A stretch of 64,000 nucleotides of DNA from positions 558,001 to 622,000 of the forward strand of contig CAVREG010000019.1 in NCBI GenBank assembly GCA_963720075.1. The letters are read 5' to 3'. The translations under genes and the position numbers were made by a program. Numbering within the stretch: position 1 is the stretch's first letter; each line of letters starts with the position of its first letter. The notes beneath the pieces are model-generated. The model was not told the DNA's origin. It saw only the letters and a list, made by a program, of their open reading frames with translations, and did no database searches. Of the stretch, positions 1 to 9,004 are shown piece after piece. This DNA comes from PALSA-188 sp963720075 (GTDB taxonomy: Bacteria > Acidobacteriota > Terriglobia > Terriglobales > Acidobacteriaceae).

Positions 1-215
1 CCGTAAAAGTGCTGAATTTCCGTCAGACCAGATTGATTGATGCGATTTGTGCCGAACAACAATTTCTCACTCTGCGTGTTGACGATTTAGCAATCCTCGG
101 AACACTGGAGGAGCGCCCTCCAGTCACTTCGCAAGAATTGCCTCCGCGACGTCCCAATGCCAGCGTGCCGGATTCGGTGCAAGCTTTCACCGCGAATTTG
201 CGCCAGCGATTTTAA
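1..215 (+). CDS. C-terminal end of an unrecognised protein (5' truncated by window edge)
   Basis: The frame is open from the first bases of the window to the TAA at 213-215, so this is probably the last ~70 codons of a gene that starts outside the window. A GTG at position 9 has no visible ribosome-binding site and is not a convincing start. The peptide is mixed charged/hydrophobic and ends in a proline-rich tail (EERPPV, ELPPRRP). I do not recognise the family. It ends 87 bp before the tRNA gene on the same strand. Confidence 0.45.
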   Translation, partial: VKVLNFRQTRLIDAICAEQQFLTLRVDDLAILGTLEERPPVTSQELPPRRPNASVPDSVQAFTANLRQRF

Positions 216-302
216 TCGCGGCGCTCAGTGCGCAAAAGCAGAGACGCGCCTAGTCAGAATGTTATACTCTGCTACTGTCCTTCCTGTTTTATTCCAAATC
301 AC

Positions 303-378
<76 letters not shown>

Positions 379-461
379 TCTCCTTAATTGCCAATACGTC
401 AAAAGCATAAAGAATGGGAGTGAAGCGACAAATAAGAGTCTTGCGAATACAACGTTGTGTC

Positions 462-806
462 TCAAAGGTAAAGCCACGCTTGCACGCTACGCGTTCCTGC
501 CCTTTCACCTAGCAACTGGCCCATCATTCTTAGCGCGGGGACGCAGGCACCGGATGTTCCCTGAGGACTATGTGCGGAGACAAATCCAAGGCAATGTACT
601 TGGCTTTTTTTATAGCACTCAGGCAGCGATATCCGACCAGTAACTGTCAGAGTGAAGTCACAATCAGCACAGTGGAATGCTGCTGTTTCCGCGAAGGTTC
701 CACTCCCGCAACTCGGGAAAGGAGCGAGCCACCGGCGAAAGCAATAAATTGAGAAGATTACGTACAGCAATCCTGCAAACCTGCCGGCGTTCCTGGCGGA
801 ACTCAT
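462..806 (-). pseudogene. Small ORF with a DUF4386-like N-terminus joined to unrelated Cys-rich sequence (possible gene relic)
   Basis: A near-perfect AGGAGG lies 4 nt before the ATG at 806. The first ~20 residues (ARNAGRFAGLLYVIFSI) resemble the start of DUF4386 integral membrane proteins, which are normally ~220 residues with six or more helices. After about residue 20 this similarity stops. The remaining ~94 residues are Cys-rich (CADC at about 46-49) with no membrane segments, a little like a zinc ribbon. What is seen is a good translation start followed by a mismatched body. I infer a deletion or fusion relic of a membrane-protein gene, but a short expressed protein cannot be excluded. 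Confidence 0.3.
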
Positions 807-988
807 CTGTCCTCCTGTTGTGCCAAGAGGACTAGACCTAGGGACTCTCGCAGATACGGCGAGGGTTGTCAGAATGTTCCGTTACTTTCTTAGTCTTTCG
901 CCTCTTGTGCCGGACCACCAGTTCCACCGATGCGGCCCGCGAGGCATGCGAGCGGAAAATTACTGCGGAGGCACCGCGAACAAATCCC

Positions 989-1023
989 AAAAAAAGATGG
1001 TGGCCCCAGCCACCACCATCTTT
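989..1023 (-). terminator. Rho-independent terminator of the outer-membrane barrel gene
   Basis: On the minus strand a perfect 11-bp stem (AAAGATGGTGG/CCACCATCTTT, 993-1003 with 1013-1023) is followed by a run of T. It lies 30 bp beyond the stop codon of the gene at 1054-2403. Confidence 0.85.
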
Positions 1024-1053
1024 CGAGTTATCCCCGCAAGCCGCCGTAGTTCT

Positions 1054-2403
1054 TCAGAACATGAAGCCAGCTTCAAGGGCGCCACGCGGTTGATTGGTGT
1101 TTAGACCGGCGGGACCGAAAGCGTCACCCGCCGTGGAACTGGTGGCGTGAACGACGGCAAAGTCCGCGCGAGCGAAGAAGCCATCTTTGACATAGGTCGG
1201 AGTGATGGTGAATGCAAACGCGCCGCTACCCGGACCGTACAAGAGGTTGATCGCGCCATTTGAGACGCTTCCACTGCTCTTGATATATTCCGGCCGGACT
1301 GCCAGCGAGAATCCATGTTTGAAGGCATAGGTGAGAAGCAGCGCACCTCCACTCGTGGACGCTCCCTGAGTAATTCCGAGATTCGCATTCGTAGGGACAT
1401 TGCTGTACTGATAGTAGGGATTGATCACCCAATGCCCCTTGGTGTAGGTGTAGATGACGTTGTAGATGGCTTCATTATTTAGAAACAGAGGTGTTGCGAG
1501 GGTGCTCTTCGCGTACGCTCCGGCATTCCCGCCGCCCACAAACGACAACGTATTTGCGGCATTGAATGCATAAGTCAAAGATCCTGTCAGCCATGTGTAG
1601 CGGTTCGAGTAAAAGCCATCGTTCCAACTGAAGGAAGTGGTCAGTTTCTTATGGGTGTAATTGAGTTGGACGCCGCGATTGACGGCGTTCTCCTGATTCC
1701 AGAGAAGGCCACGATCAATGTTCATATTTTCAAAGCTGAATGTGTACTCCGCCCCGATAAGCGTAGGTAGCGCGCCGATCTCTACGTTGAAATTTCCCTT
1801 TACTAGCTTGACAAAGCCTTGAGGGAACGGGCCGTATAGGTGTCTCACGGTGTCGCCAGTCGAAAGGAAGGGTGTTCCTAAAGCTGGCAGGTTGTAGGCG
1901 CCACCTTGCAGATAAAATTGAAACCAGCCGGTGGTCTTTTGGATAAAGACCTGAGCATTGCTAACGTCCCAATGCGAATCCGGATCACCTGCAACAGCAT
2001 TTCCTTCGCTCCACCCCATACCGCTCAAAATACCCGTAACCTCCACTTTTCCAAACGGACCCGCTGCGATCTCATGAGGAATCGCCGTTGATAGCGGCCC
2101 TGCCATTGATGGCGTGGGTAGAGGTGCTGGCGCCGCTGCTGCTGCTGCCGGCGGTGCCGCCGCCGGGGTTGCTGGAGCCGGTGTCTGGTCGGCGGGAGTT
2201 GAAGCGGGGGCGGTCTGAGAGCTGGTGTCAGAACTCTGCGCGAAACATGAGAAAGCCGCGAACGTCACCAATAAAAGAGCCAGAGAACACGTCCGCAGTA
2301 CCCGCGGAAGTGATCTCTTCTCGTGGCGAAGCGGCACGATTCCGAACGGCACACCCACCATGACGGCGGTTATTAGCAAAGCACCTCTCGTGTCTTTCTT
2401 CAA
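1054..2403 (-). CDS. Outer membrane beta-barrel protein (porin-like)
   Basis: Predicted 449-residue outer-membrane protein. A hydrophobic signal segment (SLALLLVTFAAFSCFA, then QSS) is followed by an Ala/Pro-rich linker of ~45 residues and then ~310 residues of alternating aromatic/polar strands rich in Gly, Tyr, Phe and Asn. The chain ends in Phe (AGFMF), the classic C-terminal signal of BAM substrates. This fits the BBP2-like/porin families described in Acidobacteria; the substrate is unknown. I placed the start at a TTG (2403) because AAGGAG lies 5 nt upstream. The frame is open to 2505, and a downstream ATG after the first hydrophobic stretch is also possible. It is monocistronic, with its own terminator. 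Confidence 0.8.
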   Translation of the reverse strand: MKKDTRGALLITAVMVGVPFGIVPLRHEKRSLPRVLRTCSLALLLVTFAAFSCFAQSSDTSSQTAPASTPADQTPAPATPAAAPPAAAAAAPAPLPTPSMAGPLSTAIPHEIAAGPFGKVEVTGILSGMGWSEGNAVAGDPDSHWDVSNAQVFIQKTTGWFQFYLQGGAYNLPALGTPFLSTGDTVRHLYGPFPQGFVKLVKGNFNVEIGALPTLIGAEYTFSFENMNIDRGLLWNQENAVNRGVQLNYTHKKLTTSFSWNDGFYSNRYTWLTGSLTYAFNAANTLSFVGGGNAGAYAKSTLATPLFLNNEAIYNVIYTYTKGHWVINPYYQYSNVPTNANLGITQGASTSGGALLLTYAFKHGFSLAVRPEYIKSSGSVSNGAINLLYGPGSGAFAFTITPTYVKDGFFARADFAVVHATSSTAGDAFGPAGLNTNQPRGALEAGFMF

Positions 2404-2776
2404 TGTGGCTCCTTTTCTGTGTTTTCTAGGTACCTCGATTGTTCTGGCCAGTATTCGGCCCGCGAAGTGATGGGACTTTATTTGGTTTGGTAAGGGGGCG
2501 TCCAATTGATTTTTTTTTTAGAGGTGATTAGGGAAAGTTTGAAAAAGAAATCTTATGGCTACGATAAAGGATGCTTCTGCCTGATGAAAGCAAACGGCTA
2601 GGCCGGAACGGATGGCGCCATGTGATGACGAATACGAATCTAGTGGATTTGATTTGTTAATAGCAGATCGGTGTGCGGATTACTTCAGAAGAGCTGGAAA
2701 CCACCGAAACCCGATTTCATTCAACGCAAAACTGCTGACAACAGACGCCGCGCGGTGGAGTCCGCCAAACTACCAT
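2404..2776. other. Intergenic stretch, no gene seen
   Basis: This 373-bp gap lies between the barrel gene start and the end of the DUF2277 gene. It contains a run of nine T (about 2511-2519) and probably the promoter region of the barrel gene. Open frames here are shadows without ribosome-binding sites. Confidence 0.5.
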
Positions 2777-3052
2777 TCAGGGCCGAGCCCCGAATCTTTC
2801 GTCGGCGCGGGCTTTCGCTTTGGCCGCCTCTTCTTCACGATTCTTTGGCGGCGCGGTACTTTCCAGCGAATGCAGAAGTCGCGCCGAGATGCCCGCGATT
2901 TCATCCACCGCCGCCAAGAACGCGCCTTCGTTCGCTTTTGACGGTTTGTTGAATCCGCTGATTTTTCTCACGAACTGAATAGAGGCAGCTCGGATTTCTT
3001 CGTCCGTAACAAGCGGATCGAAGTTGAACAAAATTTTGATGTTCCTGCACAT
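2777..3052 (-). CDS. DUF2277 family protein
   Basis: A 91-residue small soluble protein that matches DUF2277 almost throughout: it starts MCRNIKILFNFDP, continues with EEIRAASIQFVRKISGF and KPSKANE, and has an Arg/Ala/Lys-rich C-terminus. The family is widespread in bacteria and its function is not known; Cys2 and the KPSKANE turn are conserved landmarks. The ATG at 3052 is preceded by GAGGT at about 8-9 nt. It stands alone, convergent with nothing obvious. Confidence 0.85.
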   Translation of the reverse strand: MCRNIKILFNFDPLVTDEEIRAASIQFVRKISGFNKPSKANEGAFLAAVDEIAGISARLLHSLESTAPPKNREEEAAKAKARADERFGARP

Positions 3053-3347
3053 TTGTTAAAACCTCAGAACTTCCAGGTAAGCCGGAAGCAAATATGTATT
3101 GGCTCTATTTTAAAGAACTCTGACACCGATTTTTCGCAACAGTTAGGAATGTTAGTGTGAACGACACTTTTCGTTAGCTCCAGTGTCTTCATCACGACTG
3201 AAGGCTTCATAGACATTGATGTTCAAAGTGCCCACTGCACGAAATCGGCAGCGGCCTGTACGCGGTAGCTTGTCCAAGCCTATACTGCTTCCGAATCGAA
3301 CCGAAATCGAAGCCTTAGAAATCAGCGCGCTGTAGGGAGACGAGTCC

Positions 3348-4406
3348 ATGAAATCTGCGTGGCTTCTGCTTCTATGCATCTGCTTGTGCCCAGGCCTCTA
3401 CGGCCAACAAAAGACCCTCACGTTCAGGAATCCAGTGCTTCCGACCGGACCCGATCCATGGGTGGAATATAGAGACGGCGTCTATTACTACATGAACACA
3501 ACCGGAACCAATCTCACGCTGTGGAGAACTCGCAGCATGGCTGATCTGAAATCGGCAGAGAAGAAAGTAGTGTGGTTTCCTCCGGCGAACGGTCCTTATT
3601 CTCACGACATCTGGGCGCCTGAAATTCATTTTCTCTCCAGCAAGTGGTACATCTATTTCGCCGCCGACGCGATGAGAAATCAAACACATCGCATCTGGGT
3701 GGTGGAGAATTCGTCCTCCGACCCTTTTCAAGGTGAATGGACGTTGAAGGGAAAAGTTTCCGATTCGTCGGACAAATGGGCGATTGACCCCTCCGTTTTC
3801 AAGGATCAGGGCCAGCTTTACATGATCTGGTCGGGGTGGGCGGACGACGAAAATGGCACGCAGAATATTTACATTGCGCGCATGAAAAATCCGTGGACCG
3901 TAGAAGGCCCGCGCGCCAGCCTTTCAACTCCGGAATATCCGTGGGAAAAGGTTGGCGACGTGAATCAAAAAATACAGCCCGGGGATCCTCCGCATATTGA
4001 CGTCAATGAAGGCCCCGAGACTTTGAAGCACGGGGACAAGATTTTCCTGGTTTACTCCGGCAGCGCGTGTTGGACGGACTACTACGCGCTCGGAATGTTA
4101 GAGGCTACATCGGGAAGCGACTTGCTGAATCCCGCCTCATGGAAGAAATCGCCGAAACCGGTCTTCCAGCAGTCCATCGAGGCGAGGGTTTATGCGACTG
4201 GCCACAACTCATTTTTTAAATCGCCCGACGGAAAGCAAGACTGGCTGATCTATCATGCTAATTCTCTGCCCGGCCAGGGTTGTGGCGCGCATCGCTCGCC
4301 GCGAATCCAGCCTTTTACCTGGAACGCGGACGGAACTCCAAATTTCGGTGTGCCCGTGGCGGCGGGCGTGGCGATTCCGCGCCCATCCGGTGAAGCCAGC
4401 AAATAG
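3348..4406 (+). CDS. Secreted glycoside hydrolase family 43 (arabinanase/arabinofuranosidase-like)
   Basis: 352 residues with a Sec signal peptide (WLLLLCICLCPGLYG, cleavage before QQ). The rest is a single five-bladed beta-propeller domain of GH43 type. Visible catalytic landmarks are Asp in GPDPWV (~residue 36, general base), Asp in WAIDPSVF (~147, pKa modulator) and Glu in VNEGPE (~221, general acid). The family acts on alpha-L-arabinans or arabinoxylans, with some xylosidases; the exact linkage cannot be read from the sequence. A GGGAGA lies before the ATG. The isomerase-like gene follows 75 bp downstream on the same strand. Confidence 0.9.
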   Translation: MKSAWLLLLCICLCPGLYGQQKTLTFRNPVLPTGPDPWVEYRDGVYYYMNTTGTNLTLWRTRSMADLKSAEKKVVWFPPANGPYSHDIWAPEIHFLSSKWYIYFAADAMRNQTHRIWVVENSSSDPFQGEWTLKGKVSDSSDKWAIDPSVFKDQGQLYMIWSGWADDENGTQNIYIARMKNPWTVEGPRASLSTPEYPWEKVGDVNQKIQPGDPPHIDVNEGPETLKHGDKIFLVYSGSACWTDYYALGMLEATSGSDLLNPASWKKSPKPVFQQSIEARVYATGHNSFFKSPDGKQDWLIYHANSLPGQGCGAHRSPRIQPFTWNADGTPNFGVPVAAGVAIPRPSGEASK

Positions 4407-4481
4407 CTTAAGGGGTGCTTGCCTGCGGCCTCGGGCCGACGCTTCCATCATGACTCAAAGCGTGGTTAGATATCACCCAAC

Positions 4482-5420
4482 ATGAATCGTCGCGAGTTCA
4501 GTCGAAATCTGGCAGCTACGGCGCTCGGTGCCATCGCTCAAGGCCACAAGTCCTCTGTGGCGCAAGTGGAAAGCCGGGATGCTCTTGGTACAGTCGCCCA
4601 AGAGGCTCCATTCAGGCTTTCGGTGATGCTTTGGACCGTGTTCAAAGATCTGCCATTCGAGCAGCGGCTGGAGAAAGTGGCGGATGCCGATTACAAATAT
4701 GTGGAACTCGTGGGCGAGTACGAGAATTGGTCCGACGAAGATTTCTTGCGAGTCAATGCAAAGCGCAAGAAACTTGGCATCACCTTCGATTCCACGGCAG
4801 GATTGAAACACGGGGTAGGCAATCCGCAGGATCGTGAAGCTTTACTCAATGACCTTCGTCAAGCTCTGGTTCCTATGGAAAGGCTTGAATGCCCACGTAT
4901 TATCCTGCTATCGGGCGATGCAATTCCTGGCATGGCCCGCGAAGTTCAACATCAAAGCTGTATTGACGGCCTAAAAGCGGCCGCGAAGCTCATAGAGGGA
5001 AGAACAATCGCCGGCGAATCTGTGCGCCTTCTCCTTGAAACAATTGACCCCGAGGAGAACCCCCGATATTTTTTGACTTCGGCCGCCCAGGCGATCGAAA
5101 TAGTCAAAGCCGTAAATCATCCGCAGGTTAGATTTCTGTACGATTTTTTTCACGAACAGATCGCGGAAGGAAACCTCATTGAAAAGCTGGAAAAGAACAT
5201 AGAACATGTGGGAGTGGTACACATCGCAGATGTGCCAGGCCGGCACGAGCCGGGAACCGGCGAAATTAATTATCAAAACATATTTCGCAAGCTGGCCCAA
5301 CTAAGGTTCGATGGCATAGTTGCCATGGAATTCTTACCCACAGGAGATCCCGTCACGAAGCTGCGCAATGCCCGAGAGATGGCCTTGCAGGCCAGCGCTG
5401 GGGTATTCCGTCGTATGTGA
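4482..5420 (+). CDS. Hydroxypyruvate isomerase-like TIM-barrel protein (sugar phosphate isomerase/epimerase family)
   Basis: 312 residues. The N-terminus NRREFSRN followed by an Ala-rich stretch is a twin-arginine-like signal, so export is likely. The rest is a xylose-isomerase-like (AP endonuclease 2 family) TIM barrel close to Hyi. Candidate metal and catalytic glutamates lie in LLLETIDP (~187) and VAMEF (~281), with His in HEQIAEG and HIADVPGRHEPG, the latter a typical hydroxypyruvate isomerase motif. Members interconvert hydroxypyruvate/tartronate semialdehyde or other keto sugars. Adjacency to the GH43 gene suggests carbohydrate use, but a shared transcript is not proven. Confidence 0.82.
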   Translation: MNRREFSRNLAATALGAIAQGHKSSVAQVESRDALGTVAQEAPFRLSVMLWTVFKDLPFEQRLEKVADADYKYVELVGEYENWSDEDFLRVNAKRKKLGITFDSTAGLKHGVGNPQDREALLNDLRQALVPMERLECPRIILLSGDAIPGMAREVQHQSCIDGLKAAAKLIEGRTIAGESVRLLLETIDPEENPRYFLTSAAQAIEIVKAVNHPQVRFLYDFFHEQIAEGNLIEKLEKNIEHVGVVHIADVPGRHEPGTGEINYQNIFRKLAQLRFDGIVAMEFLPTGDPVTKLRNAREMALQASAGVFRRM

Positions 5421-5523
5421 TTCGGGCCTTCGAATGCAGGTTTGTACATGCACTTAGGGAAACGGATCTTGTGAAAGATAGGTTGTTTCGTTCAATTATC
5501 GCGATTGGATTTCGTGCAAAAGA

Positions 5524-6156
5524 CTAGTGTTGCGGCAGGCCCTTTTGCATGAATGGCAGTTTTGAGGCGACTTTGGCGGCGCTCTCGAGTTGTTGAAGAT
5601 CGTCGAGCGTGAAGTCGCGGCCCGCCGTCTTAACATCCGCTGCCTTCCGGCACACCTGAAGAATGCCCAATACTTTGTGCTCCGCATCTGTAATGGGCGC
5701 GGACATAAGTTTCTGGATTGGAGCGGGTTCAACCGGGCCGGTTTCTTCCGAGGAGGTAAATTTCACGGTTTCAAAGACACTGACGTGCTTTACTTTTACA
5801 AAATTATTGAACAGCTCAACCTTCCGGGTTAAGACCGTATGAACGGCGACGGCGGATGAACTTGAAATAGGAATTGATCCAGCTGTTTTTAGCTCGTTAG
5901 GAAAAATGAAGGTTAAGAGTCCCTTTTCCAGCCGTAACAAGGCGACCTCGGTTGGGCGTACGGAAAAAGCATTTGCCACTTCAGCACAAAATTCCTCTGG
6001 TGTTGAGGCCTGACTCAACGCGCTTTCAAAACTGAGCGTCTCTGAAATCCGGGCTGGCGCAGCGGCAGCTCCGGTCTTCCCATCTATTTGGCCCGAGATT
6101 TGGTCGGCTTTAGACATGTTTGAACTCAACGGAGCGCCAATTCGACAGCAAAGCAC
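5524..6156 (-). CDS. GAF domain-containing protein
   Basis: 210 residues, with a low-complexity N-terminus of ~45 residues and one GAF-like domain from about 50 to 200. Features are SISSSSAVAVHTVLT, then APIQKLMSAPITDAEHKVLGILQVCRK, the typical GAF strand pair, then FTLDDLQQLESAAKVAS as the closing helix. No output domain is attached, so it may act as a stand-alone sensor. I kept the GTG start at 6156 because GGAG lies 7 nt upstream. The ATG at 6117 (MSKADQ) has no Shine-Dalgarno but is a plausible alternative. Confidence 0.78.
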   Translation of the reverse strand: MLCCRIGAPLSSNMSKADQISGQIDGKTGAAAAPARISETLSFESALSQASTPEEFCAEVANAFSVRPTEVALLRLEKGLLTFIFPNELKTAGSIPISSSSAVAVHTVLTRKVELFNNFVKVKHVSVFETVKFTSSEETGPVEPAPIQKLMSAPITDAEHKVLGILQVCRKAADVKTAGRDFTLDDLQQLESAAKVASKLPFMQKGLPQH

Positions 6157-6262
6157 AAACCGGCTCCGTAGAATCAGTGTCTATGCCGGAGGAATTTGCA
6201 TCAAGTTACGAAAGATTGAAGGCAGACCTGCCGCAGCGTAACATCCGCTACTTTGAAGTCCT

Positions 6263-6640
6263 TTATTTAGAGGTCAATGGGAAGTGATGTTCACGCCAAC
6301 CTCGTATGCCCCCAGCCATGGAGAGCACATGGGTATAGCCCATTTTCCGAAGGTTGTCCGCGGCCAAAGCGGAACGATACCCGCCGCCACAGTAAAGGAC
6401 CATTGGCGTCGTTGGATCTGGCACACGAGCCTCGATGTCGCGCTCGATAATTCCTTTGCCCAGATGGATCGCGCCCGACAGATGATCCGCCGCAAACTCA
6501 CTCTCTTCGCGCACATCGAACAGAAGAAATTTCTCGCCACGATCGAGACGAGACTTCACTTCGTCAATGCTGACTTCCTGAATATGTTTTCGCGCGTCCT
6601 CGGCAATTTGCAGAAACCGTGGCGAGTGTTGATGTGCCAT
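6263..6640 (-). CDS. Single-domain rhodanese-like sulfurtransferase
   Basis: 125 residues forming one rhodanese domain. Landmarks are FLLFDVREESEFAADHLSGAIHL (CH2A/CH2B region) and the active-site loop CGGGYRS, where Cys (~residue 84) is the persulfide-carrying nucleophile. The C-terminal GGIRGWREH closes the fold. There is no signal peptide, so it is cytoplasmic. Its intact catalytic Cys contrasts with the DedA-rhodanese at 18271, where that position is TGA. Confidence 0.92.
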   Translation of the reverse strand: MAHQHSPRFLQIAEDARKHIQEVSIDEVKSRLDRGEKFLLFDVREESEFAADHLSGAIHLGKGIIERDIEARVPDPTTPMVLYCGGGYRSALAADNLRKMGYTHVLSMAGGIRGWREHHFPLTSK

Positions 6641-6820
6641 AACTTCTCAAAAACGGATTTATCTATTTTATCAAGGCGCCCTGACATGCACCGGGTGAAG
6701 TTACTGAGATGGACCTGCATAACCTACAGCCGACGACAAGAAAACCTAAAGCCTTGACCCGATTCATAAAGTTCTTCGATGAAATAAAAATTGGGGAACC
6801 AAATAAATTGAGGAGGAACT

Positions 6821-7405
6821 ATGCCAAGCAACAGCAGGCCAAACAACATCGAGGGATTGAGAGTGGCGATTCTTGCAACCGATGGGTTCGAGGAAGCCGA
6901 ACTGGTTGACCCAAGAAAAGCACTCGATGAAGCAGGGGCGAAGACTACCCTGATCTCCATAAAGCCTGGAAAAATCCAAGCCATGAAGCATGATGAACAA
7001 TCGAAAAGGTACGAAGTGGAAGCCACGCTCGACAAGGCGAATCCGGAGGAATTCGACGCTGTATTGTTGCCGGGCGGTGCGTTGAATGCCGACGCGCTCA
7101 GAGTAGTCACGGCGGCGCAGGGATTTGTGCGCGACATTGACGAGGCCGGCAAACCGATCGCTGTTATATGTCACGCTCCGTGGCTATTGATTTCCGCCGA
7201 TCTGGTTGAAGGGCGTACCCTGACCAGCTATCACACCATACAAGACGACGTGCGCAATGCCGGCGGCACGTGGGTGGATGAGGAAGTTGTCCGCGAAGAC
7301 AATTGGGTCAGCAGCCGGCAGCCATCGGATATCCCAGCGTTCAATCGGGAGATGATTAAGCTTTTCATTGAAAGCAGAGCGGGGAGGTCCAAGCACGCCG
7401 CTTAA
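6821..7405 (+). CDS. DJ-1/PfpI family protein (type 1 glutamine amidotransferase-like)
   Basis: 194 residues. The fold starts VAILATDGFEEAEL, whose Glu is the conserved partner of the nucleophile. The nucleophile elbow is AVICHAPW (Cys-His, ~112-113), and GRTLTSYHTIQDDVRNAGGTWVDEEVV is typical of the PfpI/YhbO branch. Known members are intracellular stress proteins with reported protease or deglycase activities. AGGAGG lies 5 nt before the ATG, and a strong terminator follows the stop codon, so the gene is a single transcription unit. Confidence 0.92.
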   Translation: MPSNSRPNNIEGLRVAILATDGFEEAELVDPRKALDEAGAKTTLISIKPGKIQAMKHDEQSKRYEVEATLDKANPEEFDAVLLPGGALNADALRVVTAAQGFVRDIDEAGKPIAVICHAPWLLISADLVEGRTLTSYHTIQDDVRNAGGTWVDEEVVREDNWVSSRQPSDIPAFNREMIKLFIESRAGRSKHAA

Positions 7406-7423
7406 TTCTTTAGCAAAAATCCA

Positions 7424-7456
7424 GCCGTCCGCTTTTCAGACGCGGGCGGCTTTTTT
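7424..7456 (+). terminator. Rho-independent terminator after the PfpI gene
   Basis: A 9-bp stem (GCCGTCCGC with GCGGGCGGC, one G-U pair) is followed directly by six T. Confidence 0.92.
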
Positions 7457-7491
7457 GCTGGATATAAGTGCAGTAAGGGAATCCGGCGACG

Positions 7492-8049
7492 TCAGGCACG
7501 CGCCTTATCAATCATTTCCTCCCATATCCCCTTGGATTTGAGAATCAATTCGACTGCTTCACGAATGGCGCCATGTCCCGCGAGGGCTTTCGTCGTGTAG
7601 TGCGCCGCGCGTTTTACTTCGGGGACGGCATCGCCTACCGCAATAGCGAGGCCGACACGGCGCATCAATGGGATATCGGGAAGATCGTCGCCAACGAATG
7701 CGACGGCTGAATCGGAGACGGCCGCTTTTCGAAGGATTTCTTCATACGCGGGCATTTTCAGCGGCTGCTTCATGTACATAAATTCCATCTTCATCTCATT
7801 TGCGCGGCGAAGTAGAGCGGCACTTTCGCGGCCAGTAATGCAACCGGTGCGTAGTCCCGCAGTTGCGGCCAGGGTCAGGCCCTGGCCGTCATGCGCATCG
7901 AACGTCTTGATCTCAAGAGCGGTGCCGTCAGGTTGCGAGAGCAGCGTGACGCCGCCGTCTGTCATGGTCCCGTCAACATCCATGAGCAGCACTTTAATCT
8001 GCGCGGCGCGTTTCTTGAGTGCGGGAGAGATTTGGGGAACGTTGGGCAA
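7492..8049 (-). CDS. kdsC: 3-deoxy-D-manno-octulosonate 8-phosphate phosphatase (KdsC-type HAD)
   Basis: 185 residues, a cap-less HAD phosphatase of the KdsC tetramer family. It removes phosphate from KDO-8-P in the cytoplasm to supply KDO for lipid A core assembly. Motif I is MDVDGTMTDG (Asp nucleophile and Asp acid/base at about 24 and 26). FDAHDGQGL, ITGRES, the loop-2 Lys in KMPAYEEIL and motif IV GDDLPDIPLM are all KdsC signatures, and GHGAIREAVE forms the C-terminal tail. The length is normal for the family. Other kds genes are not in the window, so the assignment rests on motifs alone. Confidence 0.9.
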   Translation of the reverse strand: MPNVPQISPALKKRAAQIKVLLMDVDGTMTDGGVTLLSQPDGTALEIKTFDAHDGQGLTLAATAGLRTGCITGRESAALLRRANEMKMEFMYMKQPLKMPAYEEILRKAAVSDSAVAFVGDDLPDIPLMRRVGLAIAVGDAVPEVKRAAHYTTKALAGHGAIREAVELILKSKGIWEEMIDKARA

Positions 8050-8187
8050 AGGGGCCTCCGGGATAGCCTTGAGGGGCGATTTCAGTTAGGGCTTAATAAT
8101 TTTCGTACTTCTCGGTCGTTGTTGTCGACAACACGTTTCACACTAAATGGTTATGAGTGCAATTGCGATTACGTCAATGAACCATAG

Positions 8188-8772
8188 CTAGGCGAAGGGT
8201 CCCGTTACACCGGGCCTACGACCCATGCGTTTCTGTGTCAGCCTAAGATATCCGCCAAAGAAAGCAAAAGCCGGGGCGGCTACTAGGAGGAATATCTGTA
8301 CGACCACCGATCGAGAGTCTTTGCCTGAGATGATGGAATAGACCCCGAGGGCGATGCAGAGGAATGACGAGAGTAGCCCGTTGAGCAGTTCGTCGCGTTT
8401 GGCCATCCAAGCGGCAACGTATCCCCCTAGGACAGAACAGCCGAGGCCGATTCCCAATTGCAGCCCTTGCAGCCACGCGATCGAATGAATCGAGGAGGCG
8501 ATTGCGGCGGGACTTTTAGCTGAGCGCAAAAGGTCATGCTTCACCATCACGTGAATGACCACAGGTAACGTGAGGACACCTGATGCGACAACATCGGTGA
8601 TTCCGCCGATCACTATCGGGACAATCGACACTCTTATACCCGGTCGGCGTTGCAGACGCTTATCCAACCATCGAGCCAAAAGAAAAACGAGCAGAAGCGG
8701 TATTCCGAAAATGATCAGGGCGACGAAAAGCAGGAGCAGCAGGTGCAGCGGAGCAAACAGTCCCTCAACCAT
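8188..8772 (-). CDS. Integral membrane protein of unknown function
   Basis: 194 residues with about five hydrophobic helices: near 8-34, 47-75, 95-118, 130-150 and 157-176. Basic loops (RWLDKRLQRRPG, RLTQKRMGRRPG) suggest cytoplasmic segments. I do not recognise a family. It is on the same strand as kdsC, 138 bp upstream of it, and need not be cotranscribed. Confidence 0.65.
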   Translation of the reverse strand: MVEGLFAPLHLLLLLFVALIIFGIPLLLVFLLARWLDKRLQRRPGIRVSIVPIVIGGITDVVASGVLTLPVVIHVMVKHDLLRSAKSPAAIASSIHSIAWLQGLQLGIGLGCSVLGGYVAAWMAKRDELLNGLLSSFLCIALGVYSIISGKDSRSVVVQIFLLVAAPAFAFFGGYLRLTQKRMGRRPGVTGPFA

Positions 8773-9004
8773 TTCTTCCCTCCGGAATAAACCCTACCCT
8801 CCGCGCCTGTGATCTTACTATTATTTAATGCGTTGGACCTTGAGGTGTATCACATGATCGGTTGAGTGGCAAAAAATCGCGATAGCAGTCATTCACCGGA
8901 GTCTGATCGCGCTGGCTCAATTTAGATCCATCTTGCGTGCGAGTCAGACTTCCCTCTGCCTCGGATTCTCCATAAGTTTGCTCATGCTATCGTGATTCAC
9001 AAGC

